Assembly: GCF_002953935.1 (NCBI RefSeq)
Contig: NZ_CP026514.1
Coordinates: 3,472,001 to 3,536,000 of the forward strand
Direction: 5' to 3'
Source of the DNA: Arthrobacter sp. PGP41
GTDB lineage: Bacteria; Actinomycetota; Actinomycetes; Actinomycetales; Micrococcaceae
DNA: 64,000 nt
Positions 56,917-64,000 of the stretch are shown piece by piece. Under the pieces are notes generated by a model. The model had not been told where the DNA came from and ran no database searches. It saw nothing but the letters and a program-made list of their open reading frames with translations. A program made the translations under genes and the position numbers. Each line of letters begins with the position of its first letter. The first letter of the stretch is position 1.

Positions 56917-57735
56917 ATGCCCGAGGAGAAGTACGTCGCCGTAGTCACCAAGCCGGTTGCTGCGCCGCAGCCTGGCGAGGCGGCGTTCTTCGATGTGGAC
57001 AACACCCTGATGCGCGGCGCCAGCCTTTTCCACGTTGCACGGAAGATGCACCAGCGCGGCGCCTTCACCATGACCCAGGCAGCCGGCTTTGCCTGGAAGC
57101 AGTTCAAGTTCGTGGCCCGCGGCGAGAACATCGACGATGTCCATGCGGTGCGCGACTCCGCGTTGACCCTGGCCGCGGGGATCACGGTCGACGACGTGAA
57201 AGCCTTGGGCGAAGAGGTCTACGACGAGATGATCGCCTCGAGGATCTGGCCCGGCGCCAAAGCCTTGGCGGAGCAGCACCTGCGGGTTGGCCGCCGGGTG
57301 TGGCTGGTGACCGCCACGCCCATCGAAGTGGCCACCGTGATTTCCACCCGGCTGGGACTGACTGGAGCCTTGGGAACGGTGGGCGAAATACATGACGGCA
57401 TGTATACGGGCCGGCTGGTGGGGGACATCCTGCACGGCTCCGCCAAGGCCGTTGCCGTCCGGGCCATGGCCGACGCCGAAGAGCTGGACCTGATGCGCTG
57501 CTGGGCCTACAGCGACTCCTACAACGACATCCCCCTGCTGACCCTGGTGGGGCACCCCGTGGCCATCAACCCGGATGCCCGCCTGCGCCGGCACGCCCGG
57601 GACAACAACTGGCCCGTCTACGACTTCCGTGCAGGCCGCCGGGCAGCCACGCTCGGGCTCAAGGCAGCAACGGCCTGCGGTGCCGTCTACGGACTCTGGA
57701 AGGGGTTCGCCCGCATCCGGGGCCCCCGCATCTAG
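56917..57735 (+). CDS. HAD-IB family phosphatase (SerB1-like)
   Basis: A 272-residue HAD hydrolase. Motif I is AFFDVDNTLMRGASLF (Asp nucleophile), motif II is WLVTATPIEVATVI, and the Asp pair near the end is in YSDSYNDIPLLTLVG. The length and cap place it in subfamily IB with phosphoserine-phosphatase-like enzymes (Mycobacterium SerB1, Rv0505c). The substrate is not proven. The ATG at 56917 opens the domain. Its stop lies inside a family A inverted repeat. Confidence 0.85.
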   Translation: MPEEKYVAVVTKPVAAPQPGEAAFFDVDNTLMRGASLFHVARKMHQRGAFTMTQAAGFAWKQFKFVARGENIDDVHAVRDSALTLAAGITVDDVKALGEEVYDEMIASRIWPGAKALAEQHLRVGRRVWLVTATPIEVATVISTRLGLTGALGTVGEIHDGMYTGRLVGDILHGSAKAVAVRAMADAEELDLMRCWAYSDSYNDIPLLTLVGHPVAINPDARLRRHARDNNWPVYDFRAGRRAATLGLKAATACGAVYGLWKGFARIRGPRI

Positions 57736-57792
57736 GTAGCAGCAAGTGTCGTTTTGAGCCCCCATACCGACACCTAGCGCTACCTAGTTTGG
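57731..57792. repeat. Inverted repeat, family A copy 3 (degenerate)
   Basis: CTAGGTAGC...AAGTGTCGTTTTGAGC and CCGACACCTAGCGCTACCTAGTTTGGG are imperfect complements, a worn copy of family A. It overlaps the stop codon of the HAD gene, so the repeat has entered, or formed, the gene's end. Confidence 0.8.
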
Positions 57793-57806
57793 GCAGGCAG
57801 CAACAG

Positions 57807-57840
57807 AAAAGCCCGCCACCTCGGAAGGCGGCGGGCTTTT
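57807..57840. terminator. Bidirectional terminator between HAD and bS22 genes
   Basis: AAAAGCCCGCC and GGCGGGCTTTT pair around a short centre, with an A-run on one side and a T-run on the other, so it can end transcription from both converging genes. Confidence 0.93.
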
Positions 57841-57860
57841 CCACGCAGTTCGAAGTATTG

Positions 57861-57959
57861 CTACTTCTTGTTGCGGCGCTGGTGACGGGTCTTGCGAAGC
57901 AGCTTGCGGTGCTTCTTCTTGGCCATACGCTTGCGACGCTTCTTAATAACTGAACCCAC
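57861..57959 (-). CDS. Ribosomal protein bS22 (AURKAIP1/COX24-domain protein)
   Basis: A 32-residue, extremely basic peptide starting at GTG 57959: MGSVIKKRRKRMAKKKHRK, then LLRKTRHQRRNKK. It matches the actinobacterial AURKAIP1/COX24-domain protein identified in mycobacterial ribosomes as bS22, which lies at the small-subunit interface. GAGGAAC is 4 nt upstream. It is too short for most gene callers. The HTH gene is upstream on the same strand, as for Rv0500A and Rv0500B. The gap 57960-58109 holds its promoter region. Confidence 0.92.
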   Translation of the reverse strand: MGSVIKKRRKRMAKKKHRKLLRKTRHQRRNKK

Positions 57960-58109
57960 GAAAGTTCCTCACAAACTAGATGCAGTACCTGTCTGATGGA
58001 AAAGGTTCGTGGACAGAGCTACGAACTGAACAACTGACAGATTCTTACAATGACGTAAAACGTTCCTTAACAGGGTACCGCTTCCGGGAGGCGGCTAAGG
58101 ACAAACTGG

Positions 58110-58322
58110 TCAGGCGGTCTCGGTGTGGCCGTCCACCACAGCACCTTTGAGGTACTGCTCCACCGCCTGTTCCGGGACGCGGTAGGAGCGTCCAAAGCGC
58201 ACTGCGGGCATTTCGCCGGAGTGGACCAGCCGGTACACGGTCATCTTGGACACCCGCATAACCTGGGCGACTTCAGCCACGGTGAGGAACTTCGCGTTTG
58301 AGAAGTTCTGTTCTGGCGACAT
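58110..58322 (-). CDS. Excisionase-type helix-turn-helix protein
   Basis: A 70-residue DNA-binding protein with a MerR/excisionase-like HTH: FLTVAEVAQVMRVSKMTVYRL followed by SGEMPAVRFGRSYRVP. It corresponds to the Rv0500A-type protein that precedes bS22 in mycobacteria. No phage or mobile genes are nearby, so it is a chromosomal regulator rather than an excisionase. Targets unknown. Confidence 0.88.
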   Translation of the reverse strand: MSPEQNFSNAKFLTVAEVAQVMRVSKMTVYRLVHSGEMPAVRFGRSYRVPEQAVEQYLKGAVVDGHTETA

Positions 58323-58475
58323 TTCCCATATTCCTTTGCTGACGGATGGACAACAGTGACCCCATGTTCATGCCAATGCGGTGTTCCGATGCTGAGCCAT
58401 CCACCAACCACCTACCAGATACTCTAGATGTTCCTGTGGCAGAAGTGAAAGTAGTACGGTCCCCTATTTCGTCCC

Positions 58476-59630
58476 CTATTTAGTGGGAGCCGACTTCCTC
58501 CGCTTGCGGGCGGAGGCGGCCAGCTGGTCCAGGACAGAGACCGAAACATCCCACTCCATGCAGGCGTCCGTGACGCTCTGCCCGTACACCAGCTCCGGGC
58601 GTCCCGCGGCGTGGTCTGCAACATCAAGGTTCTGCGCGCCGCCCACCAGGAAGCTTTCCAGCATGACGCCGGCAATAGCCTGGGCCGCAGTGCCGCCGTC
58701 TTCCAGCTGGGCACCGATCTCCAGGGCCACTTCGGCCTGGCGGTGGTGGCTCTTGCCGCTGTTGGCGTGGCTGGCGTCGACGATGAGGCGGGGGTTCAGC
58801 TGCTTGCCTGCCAGCTTTGCCGAGGCTGCCTCGACGTCGGCGGCAGAGTAGTTCGGTCCCTTGCGTCCGCCGCGGAGGATGACATGGGCGTCAGGGTTTC
58901 CGGCCGTGGACACCAGCGCGGCCCGGCCTTCGCCGTCAATGCCGAGGAAAGCCTGGGCCGCCGCCGCAGCACCGCAGGCGTCAATGGCTACCTGGAGGTC
59001 GCCGTCGGTCCCGTTCTTGAAGCCGATGGGCATGGACAGGCCCGAGGCAAGCTGCCGATGGATCTGGCTTTCGGTGGTGCGGGCTCCGATGGCGCCCCAG
59101 GAAATCAAATCCGCCATGTACTGCGGGCTGATCGGCTCCAGGAATTCCGTGGCCGTGGGCAGCCCCAGCGCGGTGACCTGCTGCAGGAAGCGCCGCGCGG
59201 TCCGCAGGCCGGTGACCATGTCGTGGCTGCCGTCCAGCCGGGGATCGTTGATCAGGCCCTTCCAGCCCACCGTGGTGCGGGGCTTCTCGAAGTAGGTCCG
59301 CATGACGATGAGCAGGTCTTCCCGGTGCTTCTCGGCCTGGCTGACCAGCCGCCGCGCGTACTCCAGTCCCGCCTTCGGATCATGGATGGAGCAGGGTCCC
59401 ACGATCACCAGCAGGCGGTCGTCCACGCCGTCCATGATGGCGCGGACTTCGTCGCGTCCGCGTTCGACGACGTCCGCCGCCCGGGCGTCCAGCGGCAGTT
59501 CCGCGATGACTTCCTGGGGCGTCGGCAGCGCGGTGAATTCGCTGACACGCAGGTTGGACGTCGATTTTGCGGCTTCGGCGCCGGCGGCGGCCTGGGCTGT
59601 GGCGGATGCTTCTGCTGTTGCGGTGCTCAT
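58476..59630 (-). CDS. 3-deoxy-7-phosphoheptulonate (DAHP) synthase, class I
   Basis: A 384-residue AroF/G/H-type enzyme condensing phosphoenolpyruvate and erythrose 4-phosphate, the first step of the shikimate pathway. Signatures are LLVIVGPCSIHDP, MRTYFEKPRTTVGWKG, GARTTESQIHRQLASGLSMP, GFKNGTDGD and NPRLIVDASHANSGK. The N-terminal 25 residues are Ala/Thr/Ser-rich. The family is inhibited by single aromatic amino acids; which one is not told by sequence. An aromatic leader peptide upstream (59745-59804) suggests attenuation. Confidence 0.95.
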   Translation of the reverse strand: MSTATAEASATAQAAAGAEAAKSTSNLRVSEFTALPTPQEVIAELPLDARAADVVERGRDEVRAIMDGVDDRLLVIVGPCSIHDPKAGLEYARRLVSQAEKHREDLLIVMRTYFEKPRTTVGWKGLINDPRLDGSHDMVTGLRTARRFLQQVTALGLPTATEFLEPISPQYMADLISWGAIGARTTESQIHRQLASGLSMPIGFKNGTDGDLQVAIDACGAAAAAQAFLGIDGEGRAALVSTAGNPDAHVILRGGRKGPNYSAADVEAASAKLAGKQLNPRLIVDASHANSGKSHHRQAEVALEIGAQLEDGGTAAQAIAGVMLESFLVGGAQNLDVADHAAGRPELVYGQSVTDACMEWDVSVSVLDQLAASARKRRKSAPTK

Positions 59631-59691
59631 GTTCGGGTCCTGTTCCAGATGGGAAGCGGGCCCGGATCAGAACCCGCCGGAGAAACGGCGA

Positions 59692-59775
59692 AGGGCAGAG
59701 AATAATCTCTGCCCTGTTGGCTCTGAAGGAAAGTTGGATGCGTGTCAGTTAGACGCGGGCCCCTCCAGAGCCAAC
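59692..59775 (-). promoter_or_regulatory. Two hairpins in the DAHP synthase leader, candidate attenuator
   Basis: Read on the minus strand: GTTGGCTCTG (59775-59766) pairs with CAGAGCCAAC (59725-59716), a perfect 10-bp stem whose first arm overlaps leader codons. Immediately after, AGGGCAGAGA/TCTCTGCCCT (59715-59692) form a second perfect 10-bp stem. Shared CAGAG/CTCTG segments allow alternative pairing. No clear U-run follows. Confidence 0.65.
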
Positions 59776-59804
59776 GAAAAATACGCATACCAACGGTTAG
59801 TCAT
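59745..59804 (-). CDS. Aromatic leader peptide of DAHP synthase gene
   Basis: A 19-codon open frame, MTNRWYAYFSLALEGPASN, ends 115 nt before the DAHP synthase start. It holds four aromatic residues in five codons (W, Y, Y, F), the pattern of an attenuation leader that stalls when aminoacyl-tRNA for Trp, Tyr or Phe is scarce. Stop TGA at 59747-59745. The ribosome-binding site is weak. Its end overlaps the first arm of a perfect hairpin. Confidence 0.7.
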   Translation of the reverse strand: MTNRWYAYFSLALEGPASN

Positions 59805-59852
59805 GCCATGAACCATAGCCGCGCTTCGGGACGCACACCAAATCCCGGCCAT

Positions 59853-59913
59853 CTGGGTAGCGCTATGTGTCGTTTTGAGCATTCAGAACGACACTTGGCG
59901 CGACCTGGTTGGG
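59853..59913. repeat. Inverted repeat, family A copy 4
   Basis: TGGGTAGCGCTATGTGTCGT and ACGACACTTGGCGCGACCTGGTTGGG-type arms around GAGCATTC. A few substitutions compared with copies 1 and 2. Lies between the DAHP synthase leader and the esterase stop. Confidence 0.82.
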
Positions 59914-59919
59914 CCGGGG

Positions 59920-60939
59920 TCAGCCCAGGAGCTTGCGGAGGAACTGCAACTGCCTTATCCAGTGGTGTTCCTGGCCGCCCTCGTGGTTGTTGAACCTGTA
60001 CACCTCAATCTCTTTCGGAGCACCGGTGTTCGGCCCGCCGGGCGTCCCGGACCCGTACGCATTGAAACTGGCAAAGACGGTGGACGGCGGGCAAATGTCA
60101 TCCATCTGCGCCGCCGAGTACAGCGCCGGCGCGGTTGCCCAGCGTGCCAGGTTGACGCCGTCGAAATAGCGGAGCACAGCGAGGGCGGCGTCGTACCGGT
60201 CCCGGTGCCGGGCCAGGAACTGCGCTATTTCGGGATAGGGCCCGCGCGGGGTGATGTCGATGGCCCGGGGGAAGTCCTGCAGGAAGGGGACGTCCGGCAG
60301 GACGGCGATGACGCCGTCGAGCCTTCCGGCCACCAGGCCGGCGACGGCCACAACGATGCCGCCGCCCTGGCTGACGCCCGCCAGCACCACGCGGGACGGG
60401 TCGACGGCGGGGTGGGACCGGGCAGCTTCCACGGCCCGGAAGGCGTCCGCGTAGACCCGGCGGTAGTAATAGCCCTCCCGGTTGGCGATGCCGCGGGTCA
60501 TAAGGCCGGCATGGGCCACGTCCCCGGCGGAGGGGTGCGGGTCCGGCGTCTCCCCGAGGGTGCCGCCGTAGCCCTGCCCCCGGGTGTCCATGATGAAGTG
60601 CGCATACCCGGCCTGCGCCCACCGGGTGTCCTGGTTGACCAGCCCGCGCCCGCCGGAATATCCCACGTACTGGACCACCACCGGCAGCACCGCATCAGGC
60701 TCCCGGTGCGCTGGGAGGTGCAGCCACCCCTTGACCGGAGCGCCGCCGTAGCCGGCGAAGGTCACGTCGAAGGTGTCGATGACGGAAAGGTAGTTCTCCA
60801 CGGGTTCAAAGCTGGCGTCCAGTGGGAACGCCCGGGCTTCCGCGATGGTTGCGTCCCAGAATTCGCGCAGGTCCTCCGGCGGCGTCACGTCCGAGGTGTA
60901 GGTACGGAGCTGGGCGAGCGGGAGATCGAAGAGCGGCAT
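59920..60939 (-). CDS. Acetylxylan esterase / cephalosporin-C deacetylase (CE7)
   Basis: A 339-residue alpha/beta-hydrolase of the AXE1/CE7 type. Family features are PLFDLPLAQLRTYTS at the start, YGGAPVKGWLHLP, DTRGQGYGG, the nucleophile Ser in VLAGVSQGGGIVVAV, and the C-terminal His in YRFNNHEGGQEHHW. These cytosolic enzymes remove acetyl groups from short xylo-oligosaccharides. The ATG at 60939 is preceded by AGGATTCG. It follows rhaB by 46 nt on the same strand and may be part of a plant-sugar operon. Confidence 0.92.
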   Translation of the reverse strand: MPLFDLPLAQLRTYTSDVTPPEDLREFWDATIAEARAFPLDASFEPVENYLSVIDTFDVTFAGYGGAPVKGWLHLPAHREPDAVLPVVVQYVGYSGGRGLVNQDTRWAQAGYAHFIMDTRGQGYGGTLGETPDPHPSAGDVAHAGLMTRGIANREGYYYRRVYADAFRAVEAARSHPAVDPSRVVLAGVSQGGGIVVAVAGLVAGRLDGVIAVLPDVPFLQDFPRAIDITPRGPYPEIAQFLARHRDRYDAALAVLRYFDGVNLARWATAPALYSAAQMDDICPPSTVFASFNAYGSGTPGGPNTGAPKEIEVYRFNNHEGGQEHHWIRQLQFLRKLLG

Positions 60940-60985
60940 GGTTATCGAATCCTGTCTTGTATTGACGTGTCGCAGAGCGGTCAGG

Positions 60986-62491
60986 CTACAGCCGCGAGAG
61001 TTCCGGCGCGAACACCTGCAGGTCATGGCCCTGCACCACCAGGGCACGGAGCTCAGCCAGCCCGCCGCAGACGGCACCGGCCGCCCGTGCCTGCACCAGG
61101 ACGTTGCCCAGTGCGGTGGCTTCCACGGGTCCTGCCACTACTTTCCTGCCCGTGGCGTCTGCCGTGAGCTGGCACAGCAGCCTGTTCTGGGAGCCGCCGC
61201 CCACTACGTGCACCACGTCGACGGCCCTGTCCGCGAGGCGTTCGGCGTCGTGGATGGTGCGGGCATAGCCGGCGGCGAGGCTGTCCATGATGCACCGCGT
61301 GATGGCCGCGGGATCGTTGGGCAGCGCGTCTCCGGTGCGGCGAACGGCGGCCCGGATGCGTTCGGGCATGTTGTCCGGGGCGATGAAGTAGGGGTCGTCC
61401 GGGTTGATCTGCGGCCCGCCGGCCGGCAGAGCGGCAGCCGAGGCCAGGAGTACGGGAAGTTCGGGCTGGTAGCCCTCCTGTTCCCAGGTCCGCTGGCATT
61501 CGCTGAGCAGCCAGAGCCCGCCCATGTTCCGGAGGTACCGGATGGTGCCGTCCACGCCGCGTTCGTTGGTGAAGTTTGCCGCGCGGCCGGCTTCGGTGAG
61601 GACGGGGTGTTTCAGTTCCAGCCCCACCAGGGACCAGGTTCCCGAGGAGATGTACGCGAAGTTCTCCTCGCCGTCATCCGCTTGCGCGGGGACGGCGGCG
61701 ACGGCGGACGCGGTGTCGTGCGAGCCGACCGCCACCACGCGGGTGTCCTGCGGCAGTCCCACCCGGGCGGCGATCTCCGGCAGCAGGGTGCCTATCGTTT
61801 CACCGGGCTGGATCAGCGGCGGGAACAGGTCCTTCCGCAGTCCCAGGGCGGTGAAGAACTCGGTGGCCCACTCCCCCGCCACGGCGTCGAACAGGCCGGT
61901 GGTGGAGGCGTTGGTCGCCTCGGTCCGCCGCTGCCCGGTGAGCAGGAACGCGATGAGGTCCGGGATCAGGAGTGCCTGCAGACCGTCCAGGTTCTTTTCG
62001 CTGGCCAGCTGGTAGATCGTGTTGAACTGCAGGAACTGCAGCCCCGTGGTGGAGTAGAGGCGGGCGGGGTCCAGTTTCCGGTGCACGGGTTCGACGGCGG
62101 CGCGGCTGCGGTCATCGCGGTAGCTGAACGGCGGGGCCGTCAGCTCGCCCGCGGCGTTGACCAGTCCGTAGTCCACGGCCCAGGTGTCGATGCCGATGCC
62201 GGCGATCCGCTCACCCTGCACGGCAGCGACGGTGCCCGCCGCCGTCAGGCCCTTCAGCACCTCCGCGAAGAGGGCGTCGAAGTCCCAGCGGAGGCCGCCG
62301 TCGATCTCCACCACCCCGTTGGGGAAGCGGTGGACCACCTCCAGCTCCACGCCGCGTCCTGCGACCCTGCCCAGGATGACCCGGCCGGAGGAAGCGCCAA
62401 TATCGACGGCGGCGAAGACACTGGAGGTTGTACCGGCGGAATCCGCCCCGGCCGGAGCCGGAGCGGATCCGCTGTGGGGTGCAGTGTTCAT
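60986..62491 (-). CDS. rhaB: Rhamnulokinase
   Basis: A 501-residue FGGY-family sugar kinase phosphorylating L-rhamnulose. N-terminal FAAVDIGASSGRVILGRV (phosphate 1), GIGIDTWAVDYGLVNAAGEL, GSHDTASAVAAVPA and C-terminal VHVVGGGSQNRLLCQLTADATG are characteristic. Its ATG overlaps the stop of the upstream aldolase-dehydrogenase (ATGA). Function is in rhamnose catabolism: isomerase, kinase, aldolase; no isomerase is seen here. Confidence 0.93.
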   Translation of the reverse strand: MNTAPHSGSAPAPAGADSAGTTSSVFAAVDIGASSGRVILGRVAGRGVELEVVHRFPNGVVEIDGGLRWDFDALFAEVLKGLTAAGTVAAVQGERIAGIGIDTWAVDYGLVNAAGELTAPPFSYRDDRSRAAVEPVHRKLDPARLYSTTGLQFLQFNTIYQLASEKNLDGLQALLIPDLIAFLLTGQRRTEATNASTTGLFDAVAGEWATEFFTALGLRKDLFPPLIQPGETIGTLLPEIAARVGLPQDTRVVAVGSHDTASAVAAVPAQADDGEENFAYISSGTWSLVGLELKHPVLTEAGRAANFTNERGVDGTIRYLRNMGGLWLLSECQRTWEQEGYQPELPVLLASAAALPAGGPQINPDDPYFIAPDNMPERIRAAVRRTGDALPNDPAAITRCIMDSLAAGYARTIHDAERLADRAVDVVHVVGGGSQNRLLCQLTADATGRKVVAGPVEATALGNVLVQARAAGAVCGGLAELRALVVQGHDLQVFAPELSRL

Positions 62492-64000
62492 CGGAGGAAG
62501 GCTGCGGCTACTCCGGCGTCCACGGGGATGTGGAGTCCGGTGGTGTGGGACAGTTCGCTGCTGGTCAGGACCGCGGCGGCGTTGGCCACGTGTTCGGGCA
62601 GGACTTCGCGTTTGAGCAGGGTGCGCTGGGCGTAGTACTTGCCCAGTTCCTGCTCGTCCACGCCGTAGACCGCGGCGCGTTTGGCACCCCAGCCGCCGGC
62701 GAAGATCCCGGAGCCGCGGACCACGCCGTCGGGGTTGATGCCGTTGACGCGGATGCCGTGCTCGCCCAGTTCGGCCGCGAGGAGCCGGACCTGGTGGGCC
62801 TGGTCCGCCTTGGTGGCGGAGTAGGCGATGTTGTTCGGGCCGGCGAACACGGAGTTTTTGGAGGAGATGTAGATGATGTCCCCGCCCAGGCCCTGGGCGA
62901 TCATGACCTTTGCGGCGGCCTTGGCCACCAGGAAGGAGCCCTTGGCCATCACGTTGTGCTGCAGGTCCCAGTCCTTCTCGGTGGTTTCCAGCAGCGGCTT
63001 GGAGATCGACAGGCCGGCGTTGTTGACCACCAGGTCCACCCCGCCGAACGCCAGCACCGCGGCGTCAATGGCTGCGGCGACCTGCGCCTCGTCCGTGACG
63101 TCGGCCTGGACACCGATGGCGACGTCGGGCCCGCCGAGCTCCTCGGCGACGGCCTGGGCGTTCTCGAGGTTCAGGTCCGCGATGACCACGCAGGCGCCTT
63201 CCGCGGCGAGGCGGGTGGCGATCGCCTTGCCGATCCCCGAGGCCGCGCCGGTGACCAGGGCGATGCGCGTGGCGTGGGACTTGGGCTTGGGCATCCGGGC
63301 GAGCTTGGCTTCCTCCAGCGCCCAGTACTCGATCCGGAACTTCTCGGATTCCTCGATCGGGGCGTAGGTGGAGACCGCCTCGGCGCCGCGCATCACGTTG
63401 ATCGCGTTGAGATAGAACTCGCCGGCGACGCGGGCGGTCTGCTTGTCCGCCCCGTAGGAGAACATGCCCACGCCCGGGACCAGGACGATGGCCGGGTCCG
63501 CGCCGCGCAGCGCGGGGGACTCCGGGGTCGCGTGACGGTCGTAGTAGGCCTGGTAATCCGTCCGGTATTCCGCGTGGAGTTCCTTGAGCCGGGCAATGGA
63601 GTCCTCGATGGACGCCTCGGCGGGCAGGTCCAGGACCAGCGGCTTGACCTTCGTGCGCAGGAAGTGGTCCGGGCAGGACGTGCCCAACGCACCCAGGCGC
63701 GGGTGCTCTGCAGCTGCCAGGAAGTCCAGGACGACGGCGTCATCACTGAAGTGCCCCAGGACCGGCTTGTCCGTGGAGGCCAGGCCACGGATCACCGGCG
63801 CCAGCGCGGCGGCCCTCGCGCGCCGCTCCGCCTCCGGCAGCGCGCCATAGCCGGGCAGTTTGGGCCCGAACGGTTCGGCCTTGCCGTTGTCCCGGATGTA
63901 CTTCTCGGCCTGTTCGATGATCCAGAGCGAGTTGGTCTCGGCTTCTTCGGAGGTGGCGCCCCAGGCGGTGATGCCGTGCCCGCCCAGGATCGTTCCGATG
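62488..64000 (-). CDS. Bifunctional rhamnulose-1-phosphate aldolase / short-chain dehydrogenase (5' end outside window)
   Basis: A frame of at least 504 codons that continues past base 64000, so the N-terminus is missing. At the window edge it carries ILGGHGITAWG, the aldolase metal-site region; this part is read in frame although an internal GTG begins the open frame at 63795. The C-terminal half is a short-chain dehydrogenase: LVTGAASGIGKAIATRLAAE (NAD motif), NNAGLSISKPL and YSATKADQ (catalytic Tyr and Lys). Such RhaD-RhaE fusions are known in rhamnose catabolism, cleaving rhamnulose-1-phosphate to lactaldehyde and oxidising it. Confidence 0.9.
   Translation of the reverse strand, partial: IGTILGGHGITAWGATSEEAETNSLWIIEQAEKYIRDNGKAEPFGPKLPGYGALPEAERRARAAALAPVIRGLASTDKPVLGHFSDDAVVLDFLAAAEHPRLGALGTSCPDHFLRTKVKPLVLDLPAEASIEDSIARLKELHAEYRTDYQAYYDRHATPESPALRGADPAIVLVPGVGMFSYGADKQTARVAGEFYLNAINVMRGAEAVSTYAPIEESEKFRIEYWALEEAKLARMPKPKSHATRIALVTGAASGIGKAIATRLAAEGACVVIADLNLENAQAVAEELGGPDVAIGVQADVTDEAQVAAAIDAAVLAFGGVDLVVNNAGLSISKPLLETTEKDWDLQHNVMAKGSFLVAKAAAKVMIAQGLGGDIIYISSKNSVFAGPNNIAYSATKADQAHQVRLLAAELGEHGIRVNGINPDGVVRGSGIFAGGWGAKRAAVYGVDEQELGKYYAQRTLLKREVLPEHVANAAAVLTSSELSHTTGLHIPVDAGVAAAFLR

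Noticed and set aside
56503..57765. 420-codon minus-strand frame overlapping the glutaredoxin and HAD genes
   Set aside because: Both overlapped genes have full motifs in other frames; the long frame has none.
58110..58322. Excisionase annotation as a sign of a prophage or integrated element
   Set aside because: No integrase, phage or att-like sequence is nearby; the gene is in a chromosomal synteny block with bS22.

Overview
The window is high-GC, densely coded actinobacterial chromosome. Gene content and order point to the family Micrococcaceae (Arthrobacter or Pseudarthrobacter): menaquinone genes near a Rex/glutaredoxin/bS22/cytochrome c assembly block, a PaaR-type phenylacetate regulon, and a joined RhaD-RhaE rhamnose protein. 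The genus assignment is inference; no rRNA or tRNA gene was recognised. No gene-free stretch exceeds about 300 bases. The longest gaps hold inverted repeats, operators or a leader peptide, and these are listed.

Layout. 1-3705: an M50 membrane protease with a PqqD-like N-terminus, a DUF2945 protein and a sulfide:quinone-reductase-like flavoprotein. 3785-7553: acetate overflow (ackA, pta). 7746-21590: a dispersed phenylacetate-degradation regulon (paaI, paaK, paaR; paaZ divergent from a second hotdog thioesterase; thiolase, enoyl-CoA hydratase and hydroxyacyl-CoA dehydrogenase). It is tied together by four copies of one 22-bp PaaR-like palindrome and interspersed with an HtrA-like lipoprotein protease, a sortase-type surface protease and small genes. 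The ring epoxidase paaABCDE is not in the window. 21668-30657: SRPBCC, CsbD, a Pol IV-like polymerase, an amino acid permease, the nitrite reductase operon and an ABC-F protein. 30820-33407: a Mn/Zn ABC importer. 33554-38303: a CPBP protease and menB-menE-menA. 38366-48334: a PLDc_N protein, a membrane protein and an unusual operon of Hsp70-like ATPase, LuxR regulator, IniB-like acidic repeat protein and two dynamin-like GTPases. 48488-53456: cytochrome c maturation (phosphatase, tlpA, ccdA, resB, ccsB). 53669-58322: YceI, two membrane proteins, Rex, glutaredoxin, HAD phosphatase, ribosomal protein bS22 and an excisionase-type HTH. 58476-59804: DAHP synthase preceded by a probable aromatic leader peptide. 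59920-64000: an acetyl-esterase and rhamnose catabolism, running off the window.

Most notable points. (1) The Hsp70/LuxR/IniB/dynamin/dynamin operon is the best candidate for a poorly described system. It resembles mycobacterial iniBAC, but with an actin-fold ATPase and an NTPase-less LuxR regulator in the same transcription unit. I infer a membrane- or envelope-stress remodelling role. (2) A 19-codon leader peptide containing WYAYF lies upstream of DAHP synthase, with alternative hairpins. (3) Several families of intergenic inverted repeats recur across the window. (4) The metal-binding lipoprotein gene looks leaderless, with an operator over its start codon.

Start codons were chosen by ribosome-binding site, domain boundary and overlap with the preceding gene. 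Where the choice differs from the longest frame, this is stated.
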